A stretch of 31,210 nt of DNA from Phycisphaerales bacterium (GTDB taxonomy: Bacteria > Planctomycetota > Phycisphaerae > UBA1845), in NCBI GenBank assembly GCA_020639095.1, contig JACKHH010000035.1, positions 1 to 31,210 on the forward strand, given 5' to 3'. Numbering within the stretch: the stretch's first letter is position 1; each line of letters begins with the position of its first letter. Of this stretch, positions 1 through 8,669 are shown one piece after another. Position numbers and translations under genes: made by a program. Below the pieces are notes generated by a model. It was not told the origin of the DNA, made no database searches, and saw only the letters and a program-made list of their open reading frames with translations.

Positions 1-1179
1 CGCGTGGCTGAGGCGGTTTGCCAGCATCAGCGAGAGCACGGTGCGCGGCGACCGGGCTTTTCGCTGTACGGCATCGATGGGAAGGTGATGCAGCGACGCG
101 GCTTCGATGACGTGGTCAGGCATTTTCCAGAGCGTGAGGATTTCGCGAGTCACGTCGGCATGGCTCAGTTGCAGCCGTTCGCGTTCGAACTGGTCGAGGC
201 ACTTGTCCTGGTTGCGCATGTCGCCAAGCAGTGACGCATACTGCTTGCCCAGAACGTCGCTGAGCACAAGTCGGCCCATGTCGTGCAGCAAGCCGGCGAG
301 GAACAGGTCTTCGGATTGCGGCGTCTTCGCGAGCGCGGCGATGCGTTCGCCGAGGACGGCGGTCGCGAGTGAGTGTTCCCAGAAGCGCTGCGGCACCAGA
401 CCGGCAGCGGTGACCTCGGAGAATTCCTCAATCGCGAGGATTGCCGTCGTCACGTTGCGGATACCGGAAAGACCAATGCGGTGTTCCGCGTCGCGCAGCG
501 TGGTGGCGGGATTTCCCGTGCGATAGTAGCTGCTGTTGGCGACCTTCATCACCTTCATCGCCAATGCCGGGTCCTGCCGGATGGCGGCGGCGATTTCATC
601 AAAACTGCTGTGCGAACTTCGGGTCAGCGCGAGCACGTGCTGGAGTACCGGTTTGATCGAACGCACTTCCATGTGCTCGCGGATCGTCGCAAGCAACTGC
701 TTACCGCTGAGCTCGCCGACGGGGGGTGTCTCGACCGTCAGCTCCGGCGACGCCGCGGGCGGTGGTTCCGACGACGGCGGTGCGGAGTCTTCGGACACAA
801 GATCAGCCGGTGCAGTGCGCAGCGTCTTGCGGATCCGCGCGAGTAGTTCCTCCGTCGTGAACTGCGATTTGAGCATGTAGTTTCGCACACCCGCGCGCGC
901 CGCGTTTGCAATTACATCACGATCAGATATCGCGGTGAGCATGATGATGGGAATTTCACGAAGCTGCGGATCGTTGCGCATGTGCTGCGCGCAGACTACG
1001 CCATCCATGACGGGCATGGCGGCGTCGAGCAGGACGATATCGGGATGGTGCGCGCGGGCCTGTTGCAGGGCTTCACTTCCGTTGGCGGCGACCTCCACCT
1101 CAAACCCGTGCTGGCGCAGAACGGCTGCTAGTGGTTCACGGAAAATAGCCAAGTCATCCACGAGCAGTACGCGTGTCAT
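1..1179 (-). CDS. Response regulator with HDOD output domain (3' end beyond window)
   Basis: The frame is open from the ATG at 1179 to the left edge, giving 393 codons with no stop, so the C-terminus is missing. Residues 1-120 form a receiver domain: acidic pair D8/D9, phospho-acceptor D52 in LLDAAMPVMDG, and K104 in the MLKS motif. A Pro/Ser-rich linker (about 120-145) leads to an HDOD domain from about residue 150, seen in FDEIAAAIRQDPALAMKVMK and, further on, LFLAGLLHDMGRLVLSDVLG. HDOD proteins resemble HD phosphohydrolases but usually lack a full metal site and act in signalling. The start overlaps the stop of the upstream kinase by 4 nt (ATGA), so the two are probably translationally coupled and form a cognate pair. 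The receiver assignment is firm; the output function is not known. Confidence 0.9.
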   Translation of the reverse strand, partial: MTRVLLVDDLAIFREPLAAVLRQHGFEVEVAANGSEALQQARAHHPDIVLLDAAMPVMDGVVCAQHMRNDPQLREIPIIMLTAISDRDVIANAARAGVRNYMLKSQFTTEELLARIRKTLRTAPADLVSEDSAPPSSEPPPAASPELTVETPPVGELSGKQLLATIREHMEVRSIKPVLQHVLALTRSSHSSFDEIAAAIRQDPALAMKVMKVANSSYYRTGNPATTLRDAEHRIGLSGIRNVTTAILAIEEFSEVTAAGLVPQRFWEHSLATAVLGERIAALAKTPQSEDLFLAGLLHDMGRLVLSDVLGKQYASLLGDMRNQDKCLDQFERERLQLSHADVTREILTLWKMPDHVIEAASLHHLPIDAVQRKARSPRTVLSLMLANRLSHA

Positions 1180-3434
1180 CTGCGGGACTCCGATACGATC
1201 TCGACTGGTGTATCGGAAGCCTTGGGGGTGGAGAGATCGGCGTGTAGTCGCACTGTACAGGTCGTGCCTTCTTGAATCTTCGACGCGATCGTGATCCTGC
1301 CCCCGTGCGCGTCCACGATTCCGCGGCAAATCGCCAACCCCAGCCCGCTACCGCTGACGTACTTCTCGCCGACCACTCCGGAGTTGAGCGCGAATGCTTC
1401 GCCGAGTCGTGCTGCCGTCTCCGCCGACATGCCCGAGCCGGTGTCGCAGACGCACAACTCGATGAACCGCTGGTTGTTCTCCGTGATTTCCCGCGCGGTC
1501 ACGCTGATGCTGCCGTCGGTGGTGTGCTTGCTCGCGTTGCTGAGCAGGTTTTGCACCAACCGGCGAATCGCGGACGCGTCGCCGCGCATGCGCAGGTCCG
1601 CCGGCTGGACGTCGATGGAAAGTCTGACGCGCGACGAATCGATGAGCCTTTCGATGGGCACGGCTGCGTCGTTGCACGCGGTGACGATTTCGAATTCGCC
1701 CCAATTCCATTTCGCGATGCCGCTGTTGAGTCGCGCGACTTCGAGCATGTCGTTGACCATTCCGCTCATGCGTTGCACCTCGTCGTGGATGCAGTGCAGG
1801 AAGGTGTCGAACTGGTTGGTGTCGCGGGCGTGTTCGGTGAGCAGGAACTCCGCGGCGATGGTCATGCCTGCGAGCGGGGTGCGCAGTTCGTGTCCTACGA
1901 CACCGAGTAGGTGTTCGTGGGCTTTGACGGCTTCGCGGAGTTGGTCGCGTTCCGCGGTCAGCTTGCCCGCGCGGATGCGATCGGTGATGTCCTGCTTGAG
2001 CGCGACGTAATGGGTGATGGCGCCCAGTTGGTTGCGCACCGGTGCGATGGTCATTTCTTCGGGATAGAGCGTGCCATCCTTACGGCGGTTGACCAGTTCG
2101 CCGTGCCATTTCCCACCGGCACGAATGGTGTTCCACAGCGACTCGTAGAATGCTCTCGGCTGCTCGCCGCTCTTGAGAATTCGCGGGTTCTTTCCGACTG
2201 CGTCCTCGCGCGTGTAGCCGGTCATCTGCGTGAATGCGGGATTCGCCCAAATGATGCGGCCATTGGTGTCGGTGATCAGCACGGCGTTGCCCGCGGCCTC
2301 CAGCGCGCTGCTTTGGAGGCGCGATCGCTCTTCCATTTCCTTGCGTTCGGTGATGTCTACGTAAACACCGAGTACGCCGAAGATGTCGCCGTGGTCGTCG
2401 CGTAGCGGAACCTTGCTCACCAGGATCTGCGCACATCTGCCATCGGCTTGGTGCTGGTTGGATTCGAAGTTGTGGAGCGGCCTGCCGGTTTCGATAACCT
2501 GCTGATCGCGCGCGACGTAGTTCGCGGTTTCCTCCTTGGTCCAGGGGAGGTCGTGATCGGTCAGACCGCGGATGTCGTCGGGTTGCTTGAGGCCGGCGGC
2601 GGTGGCGAAGTTGGCATTGCAGCCGAGATAGACCGAATCGCGATCCTTCCAGAATACGCAATACGGGATGGTGCTGAGCACGTTGTTGAGCAGTTGTTCC
2701 TGCTTGCGCAGGGCAACCTCTGCACTGCGACGTTCGGTGATCTGTGCGGCAAGCGAGTTGTTGGTGTACTGCAACGCTTCGGTGATCGCGTTGTTGTCCG
2801 CGAGGGCGCGCCGCAACCGGTCGGTAAACTCCTGTGATTCACGGATCGCGCGGCGCTGCAGCGACTCATGCGTACACGCCAACGAGCAGATCAAGATGAC
2901 TGCCGTCGCGATAACGAAATAGTGAAGAAAGTCCAATCCGTCGGGTGATATGTGGACGTGGAAGGAATGCCCGCGTGCGTCGAGAAAATGCACGACCGTG
3001 ATGACGGCTACGGTCACACCCGACCAAGTCAGTGCGGCACGCGTTCCCGCCATGGTCGCAGCCAGCAGTGGAATCAGCGCCAACCACACGACCGCCGGTG
3101 AATGTACGCCGCCAGTGATGAAGATTGCGTTGGTGATGACGGCGAGCAGCAAGGAGACGAATACGTTGCCCGCGATGAGCAGTGAGCCCGTGCGCCGCAG
3201 CACGATTGGAATGATGATCGACGACATGCCGCCAATGGCAGCGACAGTGGCGGAGTGATCGTCGCCGAGCAGGTGGTACAGCACGGCGTAGACCGGCGCC
3301 CAGAGCGTCACCGCCAGCCAGAACCACATGATCATCTGCGCGCGGCGGCGCTCCTCGAGCGGCGCGTCGCGCAGCATCGGCGGGACGAAGCTGTCGTTCA
3401 ACTTGCTCAGCCAGGATTTCAGCGTCTTCCGCAT
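1176..3434 (-). CDS. Membrane-bound PAS sensor histidine kinase
   Basis: About 752 residues. The N-terminus holds about six hydrophobic segments (roughly residues 34-187), like a MASE-type sensor. A coiled linker follows, then two PAS domains (about 245-365 with FWKDRDSVYLGCN, and 372-487 with ITDTNGRIIWANPAF), a HisKA box (H515 in GHELRTPL) and a HATPase domain with N-box NLLSNASKH, G1 DTGSG and G2 GSGLGL. It should autophosphorylate on H515 and pass the phosphate to the HDOD response regulator that it overlaps by 4 nt. The frame stays open to a TTG at 3476, but the ATG at 3434 is preferred; a weak GGAAAGAAG lies about 16 nt upstream of it. No receiver domain is fused. The input signal cannot be read from the sequence. 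Confidence 0.92.
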   Translation of the reverse strand: MRKTLKSWLSKLNDSFVPPMLRDAPLEERRRAQMIMWFWLAVTLWAPVYAVLYHLLGDDHSATVAAIGGMSSIIIPIVLRRTGSLLIAGNVFVSLLLAVITNAIFITGGVHSPAVVWLALIPLLAATMAGTRAALTWSGVTVAVITVVHFLDARGHSFHVHISPDGLDFLHYFVIATAVILICSLACTHESLQRRAIRESQEFTDRLRRALADNNAITEALQYTNNSLAAQITERRSAEVALRKQEQLLNNVLSTIPYCVFWKDRDSVYLGCNANFATAAGLKQPDDIRGLTDHDLPWTKEETANYVARDQQVIETGRPLHNFESNQHQADGRCAQILVSKVPLRDDHGDIFGVLGVYVDITERKEMEERSRLQSSALEAAGNAVLITDTNGRIIWANPAFTQMTGYTREDAVGKNPRILKSGEQPRAFYESLWNTIRAGGKWHGELVNRRKDGTLYPEEMTIAPVRNQLGAITHYVALKQDITDRIRAGKLTAERDQLREAVKAHEHLLGVVGHELRTPLAGMTIAAEFLLTEHARDTNQFDTFLHCIHDEVQRMSGMVNDMLEVARLNSGIAKWNWGEFEIVTACNDAAVPIERLIDSSRVRLSIDVQPADLRMRGDASAIRRLVQNLLSNASKHTTDGSISVTAREITENNQRFIELCVCDTGSGMSAETAARLGEAFALNSGVVGEKYVSGSGLGLAICRGIVDAHGGRITIASKIQEGTTCTVRLHADLSTPKASDTPVEIVSESRR

Positions 3435-3792
3435 CACGTGCGACCAGTCGCTTCTTTCCGTCCGAAGAAAAACCAAGCGTCCAGGATGCGCAGTCGGGCA
3501 TGCGACGTGCTTGCTTACGCGTACCCAAACCGCGGGAACCCATTGTCAGCGAGGAAGTGTGCCAACAAGCCGTGGCGCTGGGTTGCAGATCGACAATGGT
3601 TCCCTACGTAGCGGATATCGGAGCAATATCGGGGCAGTTGCAGGCAGCGGACGTGGGGCGATGGTAGAGAATTGTGACGGTCCGAGAAACGACCGGGTAA
3701 CGATCCCGTTCGTCCTTCTGCGCACAGATCAATAGGGAATAAACACGCCACGTTATCGGCCGACGTCGATGGGGCAGCGATGCGTACTTTGT
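3435..3792. other. Intergenic region upstream of the histidine kinase, no gene seen
   Basis: This 358-base gap separates the end of the STN-domain gene from the kinase start, both on the minus strand. It should hold the kinase promoter, but no convincing -35/-10 pair was found. No good terminator hairpin with a T-run was seen after the STN-domain gene. The short reading frames here have no recognisable protein features. Confidence 0.5.
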
Positions 3793-4887
3793 CTACTCCG
3801 CGAGATCGTGGCGCAGCGCGGCGGCACCTTCGCGCTTCAGCTTTTCGAGGCGGGCGCGTTCCTCGGCTGTCAGGTCGGATTCGCGGATGAACCACTCGTA
3901 GGTGTGCTTGCCGTCGGGGCTTTGCACGATGACCTTGCCGACGATGGGGTCGCGCTGCCGGTTGTTGTTGCTGGTCGGCTCGGCTGTTGGCGGGCGGTAG
4001 AGCACAATTTCGCTCTTGTCCGTCTTGTAGGCGAGTCCCGTGGCGATGACGATCTGCTCAAGCGCTTCTTGCACGGTCACGCCTTCCGCGACGAGTGATA
4101 GGCTGTCACGAACGCGATCGGGAAGCGATGCAGCAGCGGCTGCGTCCATGCGAATGGGCACGCCCGCTTGTCGCGACAAACCGCGCAGCACCTCAGCCAG
4201 CGGAGCGTATTGATATTGCAGCGAGACGACGCGCTGCATCTGGTATTCGACTTGCCGCGCCGACGACATCACCACGATTTCATCCGCCCACGGAATCCAC
4301 GTGCAATTCATGGCCGCGCAGGCGCGGTCGAGAACAGCCGCTGCGCTGCCCGCGCCGGAGTCCTCCACGAGCTTGCCGAGCTGCTTGCGGTTGTCGTTGA
4401 GTTCGCCGTTCACGCCGTCGAAGCGAATCTGATCGCGAATGTCCTTGTACTCGTCATCGTCGTCGCCGGTCCAGTGCGTGCTCATCAGTTTCGACAACGT
4501 CGACAGCTCCTCCCACGAAATCGGTCTTCCCAAGCGATACAGCGCGGGCGACGGCACGATTTCGATGCCGCTGTCGGTCACGAAGTACTCCATGCCGATC
4601 GTGTTGCACAGCGCGGTGAGGCCGTCGCGCAGGCGGTCGTTTTGCGAGGACAGGCTGACGCGGGTCGCTTCGCCGTAGGGCAACAGCGCCATCGTGTCGG
4701 GTCCGATGCTGACTCCGACGCCGGACTTTTCCGCGATCGTGCGAAACGCGTCCGCAAGCGGCTCATCTTTGATCGACAGTGTCACGGGCCGGTCGAGCGA
4801 CTGCTCAATGAGGATACGATCCTCATCACCGAAACCAGCCGACACGACCGCAGCCGCCAGCATCCACTTGATCATCAGCGTCATCAT
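3793..4887 (-). CDS. Secreted protein with two STN (secretin/TonB short N-terminal)-like domains
   Basis: About 364 residues. The ATG at 4887 is chosen over the TTG at 4890 because AAAGGGTG lies about 8 nt upstream of it. The first 20 residues form a signal peptide (KWMLAAAVVSAGFG), so the protein is probably periplasmic. Two regions share one pattern: about 32-112 (PLADAFRTIAEKSGVGVSI ... GLTALCNTIGMEYFV) and about 218-300 (PLAEVLRGLSRQAGVPIRM ... ALEQIVIATGLAYKT). This is the STN pattern seen at the N-termini of secretins and TonB-dependent transducers. No secretin or beta-barrel domain follows. The tail is charged and helical. The gene lies 52 nt after the anti-sigma gene, in the place where transducers lie in FecI/FecR-type systems, so a role in presenting a signal to the anti-sigma factor is inferred. 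Confidence 0.75.
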   Translation of the reverse strand: MMTLMIKWMLAAAVVSAGFGDEDRILIEQSLDRPVTLSIKDEPLADAFRTIAEKSGVGVSIGPDTMALLPYGEATRVSLSSQNDRLRDGLTALCNTIGMEYFVTDSGIEIVPSPALYRLGRPISWEELSTLSKLMSTHWTGDDDDEYKDIRDQIRFDGVNGELNDNRKQLGKLVEDSGAGSAAAVLDRACAAMNCTWIPWADEIVVMSSARQVEYQMQRVVSLQYQYAPLAEVLRGLSRQAGVPIRMDAAAAASLPDRVRDSLSLVAEGVTVQEALEQIVIATGLAYKTDKSEIVLYRPPTAEPTSNNNRQRDPIVGKVIVQSPDGKHTYEWFIRESDLTAEERARLEKLKREGAAALRHDLAE

Positions 4888-4942
4888 CAATCACACCCTT
4901 TGAACAGCATCCCTTGCGGTTGCGAACCAGCCCGTGCAACTA

Positions 4943-5521
4943 TCAGAAATACGCGGCGTCTTCGTCGGAATCAGTTTCTTCGCCATTCGGTCGCGGCGGG
5001 GGTCCTACCGTCACAATCAGCGTACGTTCCTGCGGCGGCGGGCCGACCATCGCGAGCGATGCTTGCGGCGGTGTGCGTGAGACCTGCACGACGACCGTGC
5101 TCTTCACCGTCGTCACCGGCAGATCGCGCTCGACGCGTGCCTGCGCGACGCCTTGCGACGCGTCGCTGGTTTGACCGTTCGGACCCATCTGCCAAAGCAC
5201 ACCAGCCGTGACAACGATAACCAACCCGGCAGCCGCCGCAAACGGACGCACCCATCGCGACCACGACGCCGTCGTGACCGCAGGCGCCGTTCGGCGACGT
5301 CGTGCTTCGGCTGAGAATTCCGCCCAATCCAATTCGGGGACCGGACCCGCCGTCGTTTGTACCAACTGATCGACCGCCTGCCACTTCGCCACTTCGGCGC
5401 GCAGCGCGTCGTCGCGTTCGAGCTGCTCCTCAAACGCACGCTGTTGCGCGTCGTCAAGCGTACCATCGAGGTATTCGCTCAACTGTGCGAGCCGGTCGTC
5501 ATCAAATGCGGGCGTCGTCAT
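4943..5521 (-). CDS. Membrane anti-sigma factor
   Basis: 192 residues. The N-terminal 75 residues are acidic and helical (LSEYLDGTLDDAQQRAFEEQ), which is the usual start of anti-sigma factors that bind ECF sigma factors. The zinc-binding H-x3-C-x2-C motif is absent, so this is a zinc-free version. One membrane helix lies at about 92-111 (PFAAAAGLVIVVTAGVLW). The outer part is short, Val/Thr-rich and ends in an acidic tail (EETDSDEDAAYF). The gene starts 27 nt after the ECF sigma gene and precedes the STN-domain gene, all on one strand. It probably holds the sigma factor at the membrane until a signal arrives. Family membership rests on architecture and position rather than on a unique motif. 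Confidence 0.78.
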   Translation of the reverse strand: MTTPAFDDDRLAQLSEYLDGTLDDAQQRAFEEQLERDDALRAEVAKWQAVDQLVQTTAGPVPELDWAEFSAEARRRRTAPAVTTASWSRWVRPFAAAAGLVIVVTAGVLWQMGPNGQTSDASQGVAQARVERDLPVTTVKSTVVVQVSRTPPQASLAMVGPPPQERTLIVTVGPPPRPNGEETDSDEDAAYF

Positions 5522-5548
5522 GGCTATTCACTGTTTCGTGATGCGCGG

Positions 5549-6181
5549 TCAGTCGTCCAGGTGATCCGCGAGCATCTCACGCAGGCTTTTGCGCGCCTGG
5601 AATACGTTCCACTTCACAAGCTGCACCGTGCAGTTCATGATCTCCGCGACTTCCTTTTGCGGCAGCCCCTCGATTGAGAAAAGCACCAGGGCCAACCGCT
5701 GCTTTTCGGGCAGGCTGTCGATCGCGTCCTGCACGGCATCGCTCAACTCGCCAAGTTCTGGACCCGCTAGCCCCGTCGACAACGTAGCGCCCGATGCCGT
5801 TCGCAATTCCTGTTCGCCCTCGATCAGGTCGTCGGTGGACATCCCGGCGGATCGCGCTCGCGAACGCCGCATGTTCAAGGACAGGTTGGTTACGATTCGC
5901 ATCAGCCACGCACCGAATCTCCGCGGGTCTTCAAGCTTGGCGAGCCCGCGATAGGCTCGCAGGAACGCATCCTGCGCCGCGTCGCGAGCATCCTCGGAGT
6001 TCCCCAGCAGGCGGTACGCCACGGACACAGCCCGGCGCTGGTAGCGCTCCACAAGCCGGTCGAACGCCGCCTGATCCCCCTTACGTGCAGCCGCCACCCA
6101 TCCCGCGTCTTCCATCCGCTGTCGCAGGGCGGCGTCGTCATCGGGCGGCGTGTGTACATGTTCAGACACGGGAGCGGGCAC
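5549..6181 (-). CDS. ECF-type RNA polymerase sigma factor
   Basis: 210 residues, the usual size for ECF sigma factors. Region 2 is clear (about 38-105: FDRLVERYQRRAVSVAYRLL, then DAAQDAFLRAYRGL and FGAWLMRIVTNLSLNMRR). Region 4 is at about 145-205 (AIDSLPEKQRLALVLFSIEG, then EVAEIMNCTVQLVKWNVFQA). The frame opens at a GTG at 6181; a second GTG at 6169 is an alternative, and neither has a strong ribosome binding site. It is the first gene of a sigma/anti-sigma/STN-protein run. The region 4 recognition helix reads VQLVKWNVFQARKSLR, where many ECF factors have VKSRLxRAR. Target promoters cannot be told; autoregulation is common in this family. Confidence 0.93.
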   Translation of the reverse strand: MPAPVSEHVHTPPDDDAALRQRMEDAGWVAAARKGDQAAFDRLVERYQRRAVSVAYRLLGNSEDARDAAQDAFLRAYRGLAKLEDPRRFGAWLMRIVTNLSLNMRRSRARSAGMSTDDLIEGEQELRTASGATLSTGLAGPELGELSDAVQDAIDSLPEKQRLALVLFSIEGLPQKEVAEIMNCTVQLVKWNVFQARKSLREMLADHLDD

Positions 6182-6356
6182 CTGGTTAGCAACAAATCAG
6201 GCAAGTGACGGACTGGCTGGAAGTTAGGTGGCGCTTCCGGGCGTGTCAACGCGACGGGGGTGTGTGCTTTCCGGAGGGTGCCACGCGGCCTATAGTGTTC
6301 GCACGCATGCCGCCGCCGCATATCGGTCGGCGGTGAGACTGGTCGAGGGAGCGTTC

Positions 6357-7214
6357 ATGCTGGTTGCGGACACGATCGAGGGGCTGCGACGGGAGTTATC
6401 CGACCCGCGCCACCACGACGCGCGGATCGGGCTGGTGCCGACGATGGGGGCGCTGCACGACGGGCACTGGGCGCTGATCGAGCGCGCCGTCCGCGAGTGC
6501 GATACCGCCGTCGTCAGCATCTTTGTGAACCCGCTCCAGTTTGGGCCTGGTGAGGATCTCGACAACTACCCGCGCACGCGAACCGAAGACCTCGCGGGCT
6601 GCCGGCAACGCGGCGCGTCGGTGGTGTTCGCGCCGACCGTGGACGAGATGTACGATGGCGATCCCGTGACGAATATCCACGTTCGCGGTTTGAGCGAGGG
6701 ACTCTGCGGGGCGCACAGGCCGGGGCATTTCGATGGCGTGTGCACCGTGGTGTGTAAGCTGCTGAACATCGTGCAGCCCACGGTGGCCTACTTTGGCGAG
6801 AAGGATTTTCAGCAGCTCACCATCGTGCGGCGGATGGTGGCGGACCTGTCGATACCGGTTGAGATCATTGGCTGTCCGATCGTGCGGGACCATGATGGCA
6901 TGGCGCTGTCGAGCCGCAACGCGTACCTGTCTGCTGATGAGCGTCGGCGCGCGGCTGGCATCTTCGCAGCCCTGGCGAGCGGGCAGGAGTTGGTCGCGGG
7001 CGGCGAGCGCAACGCGGACGTAATAATCCGCCACGTCACCGGGAGATTGAACACCTGCGTCGATACCATTGAATATGTCGCGATCGTCGATCCTGACGGA
7101 CTTTCGCCGGTCGAATCGCTGGACAAGCCGGTTCGGCTGTGCGTGGCGTGCCGCGTGGGGACGACGCGTCTGATCGACAACATCGCGTTGGACGCAGGCG
7201 CGGGCGCAGTGTAG
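6357..7214 (+). CDS. panC: Pantothenate synthetase
   Basis: 285 residues, the normal size. The enzyme joins pantoate and beta-alanine with ATP to make pantothenate for coenzyme A. Clear motifs are VPTMGALHDGH (HxGH, H34/H37), SIFVNPLQFGPGEDLDNYPR, CKLLNIVQPTVAYFGEKDFQ and RDHDGMALSSRN (KMSKS-equivalent loop). The ATG at 6357 is chosen because GAGGGAG lies 6 nt upstream and translation from it begins right at the family N-terminus (MLVADTIEGLRREL). The frame is open further back to a GTG at 6228, but that extension has no family features. It is divergent from the ECF sigma gene. A TATAGT hexamer at 6291-6296 could be its -10 box, with only a weak -35 partner. Confidence 0.97.
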   Translation: MLVADTIEGLRRELSDPRHHDARIGLVPTMGALHDGHWALIERAVRECDTAVVSIFVNPLQFGPGEDLDNYPRTRTEDLAGCRQRGASVVFAPTVDEMYDGDPVTNIHVRGLSEGLCGAHRPGHFDGVCTVVCKLLNIVQPTVAYFGEKDFQQLTIVRRMVADLSIPVEIIGCPIVRDHDGMALSSRNAYLSADERRRAAGIFAALASGQELVAGGERNADVIIRHVTGRLNTCVDTIEYVAIVDPDGLSPVESLDKPVRLCVACRVGTTRLIDNIALDAGAGAV

Positions 7215-7250
7215 CATGCCTCGCGACTGGCCTGACTTGAGTGCACACAA

Positions 7251-7365
7251 CTCCTCCCCCTCTGGGGGAGGGTAGGGTGGGGGCAAGCGTAGTGAAACGT
7301 ACGACAGGCGATGGTGCGGCCGACGAATTCGGCCCTCCCCCTGCCCCCTCCCAGAGGGAGGGGAG
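7251..7365. repeat. REP-like inverted repeat pair between panC and lgt
   Basis: Two 34-nt G/C-skewed arms, 7251-7284 (reads CTCCTCCCCCTCTGGGGGAG...) and 7332-7365, are inverted copies of each other with 27 of 34 positions matching. They are separated by a 47-nt loop. Each arm also holds its own small palindrome (CCCTCTGGGGGAGGG and CCCTCCCAGAGGGAGGGG). This looks like a paired REP-type element. It lies between two genes on the same strand. Confidence 0.8.
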
Positions 7366-7461
7366 TTTCGCGTGGGCCTCCGCGTAATATCACCGCGTCT
7401 TGAAACTTGGCGCGTTTCCTTAGTCTGACCCCGAATTCCGCACGAGCGAGCCGCGAACTTC

Positions 7462-8664
7462 ATGCATCCGGAACTTTTCCGCATCCCCTTTTTGGACCAT
7501 CCCGTCAAAAGCTACGGTGCGATGCTGACGCTCGGGTTTCTCACCGGTGTGTGGCTGTCGATGCGCCGGGCTGAGCGGATGAAGTGCGATCCCGATCTGG
7601 TGCTGAACCTGGGGTTCATCGCGCTGGTCGGTGGCGTCGCCGGGGCGCGTATCTTCTACGTGTTGCACTACTGGGAGTCGAGCTTCGCACGCCAGCCGAA
7701 CCCGCTGTTCGCTGCGCTGAACTGCACGTCGGGCGGTTTGGAATACTACGGCGGGCTGATCGGCGCGATCGTGGGGATCGTGGTCTACATTCTCATCAAG
7801 CGCGTCTCGATGCGCTTGTACCTCGACCTGCTGGCGCCGGCGGCAATTTGGGGGCTGGCGTTTGGGCGCATGGGTTGTTTGCTCAACGGTTGTTGCTGGG
7901 GTGGTTTGTGCGTTGACCCGCAGAATCACGCGGTGGTGCCTTGGGGAATCACGTTTCCGCATCGCAGCCCGGCTCAGATGCGGCAATGGGAAAATCGACA
8001 ATTGACGTTGCCAGCCGAGTTGATTGTTACCGATCCACGCATGTCGCTGCCGCGGTTGGTGTCGCCAGATGCGGTGGAGCTTTCGCCGGAAAAGCGCTCC
8101 GCGCTCGACCAAGCCGTGGCTGACGCGAAGACCAAACTCGACGAACTCAAGAAGTCGGGCGCGAGCACCCAGGCGATCGAGGCTGCGGACGCTGACTATC
8201 GAAAAGCCATGTCCAAGAGCGACGAGCACGGTTTGCTTACGCTTGAGCATGCACTGCGCTTGCCTTCGCGCGCATCGACCGATTCGTCGGAGAAGATGAC
8301 GGTGACCGAGCTTGCCGATCTGGTGCACAAGTACCGATCGCGGCCCGTGCATCCGGTGCAGGTGTATGGCATTATCAATGCGCTGCTCTTGAGTTGGTTC
8401 CTGTTGGAAGTGCTTTATCACCGCAAGCGGCATGGCATGGTGTTTGCGCTGCTGTGCACCATCTATCCGATCACGCGCATGATTCTGGAAGTGATCCGCG
8501 TGGACAATCCGCATGATTCCGGTGGTATGACGATTTCGCAGGCGGTGAGTGTGGGCATGTTCCTGTTCGGCATCGCGCTGATCGTGTACCTGCGCCGGCT
8601 GCCGGAGCGTTCGCCGCTCGCGGTGCCCTACGTTTCGCCGTACGAAGAAGAAGAGAAAAGCTGA
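7462..8664 (+). CDS. lgt: Prolipoprotein diacylglyceryl transferase with a large internal insertion
   Basis: 400 residues, against roughly 260-300 for most members. The enzyme moves diacylglycerol from phosphatidylglycerol to the lipobox cysteine of prolipoproteins in the inner membrane. The multi-helix core is clear. GGLEYYGGLIGA matches the GGxxFHGG region, FGRMGCLLNGCCWGG matches the GRxGNFxNGE signature, and RPVHPVQVYG and ITRMILEVIR match the C-terminal motifs. About 125 extra residues (about 168-294) lie between FPHRSP and RPVHPVQ. They are soluble, charged and partly helical (DQAVADAKTKLDELKK) and fall in a periplasmic loop of the family fold. The position of the E. coli catalytic His103 is a Tyr (Y96), an exchange I believe also occurs in other Lgt proteins. 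The next gene starts 5 nt downstream. Confidence 0.95.
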   Translation: MHPELFRIPFLDHPVKSYGAMLTLGFLTGVWLSMRRAERMKCDPDLVLNLGFIALVGGVAGARIFYVLHYWESSFARQPNPLFAALNCTSGGLEYYGGLIGAIVGIVVYILIKRVSMRLYLDLLAPAAIWGLAFGRMGCLLNGCCWGGLCVDPQNHAVVPWGITFPHRSPAQMRQWENRQLTLPAELIVTDPRMSLPRLVSPDAVELSPEKRSALDQAVADAKTKLDELKKSGASTQAIEAADADYRKAMSKSDEHGLLTLEHALRLPSRASTDSSEKMTVTELADLVHKYRSRPVHPVQVYGIINALLLSWFLLEVLYHRKRHGMVFALLCTIYPITRMILEVIRVDNPHDSGGMTISQAVSVGMFLFGIALIVYLRRLPERSPLAVPYVSPYEEEEKS

Positions 8665-8669
8665 TCGCG

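Noticed and set aside
7447..7460. Possible further copy of the GAGCCGCGACT repeat before lgt (GAGCCGCGAACTT)
   Set aside because: The match is only about 11 nt with a one-base insertion and no matching flanks; chance is likely in GC-rich DNA.
6396..7508. 370-codon minus-strand frame over panC and the panC-lgt gap
   Set aside because: It runs through panC and a palindromic repeat and has no recognisable domain.
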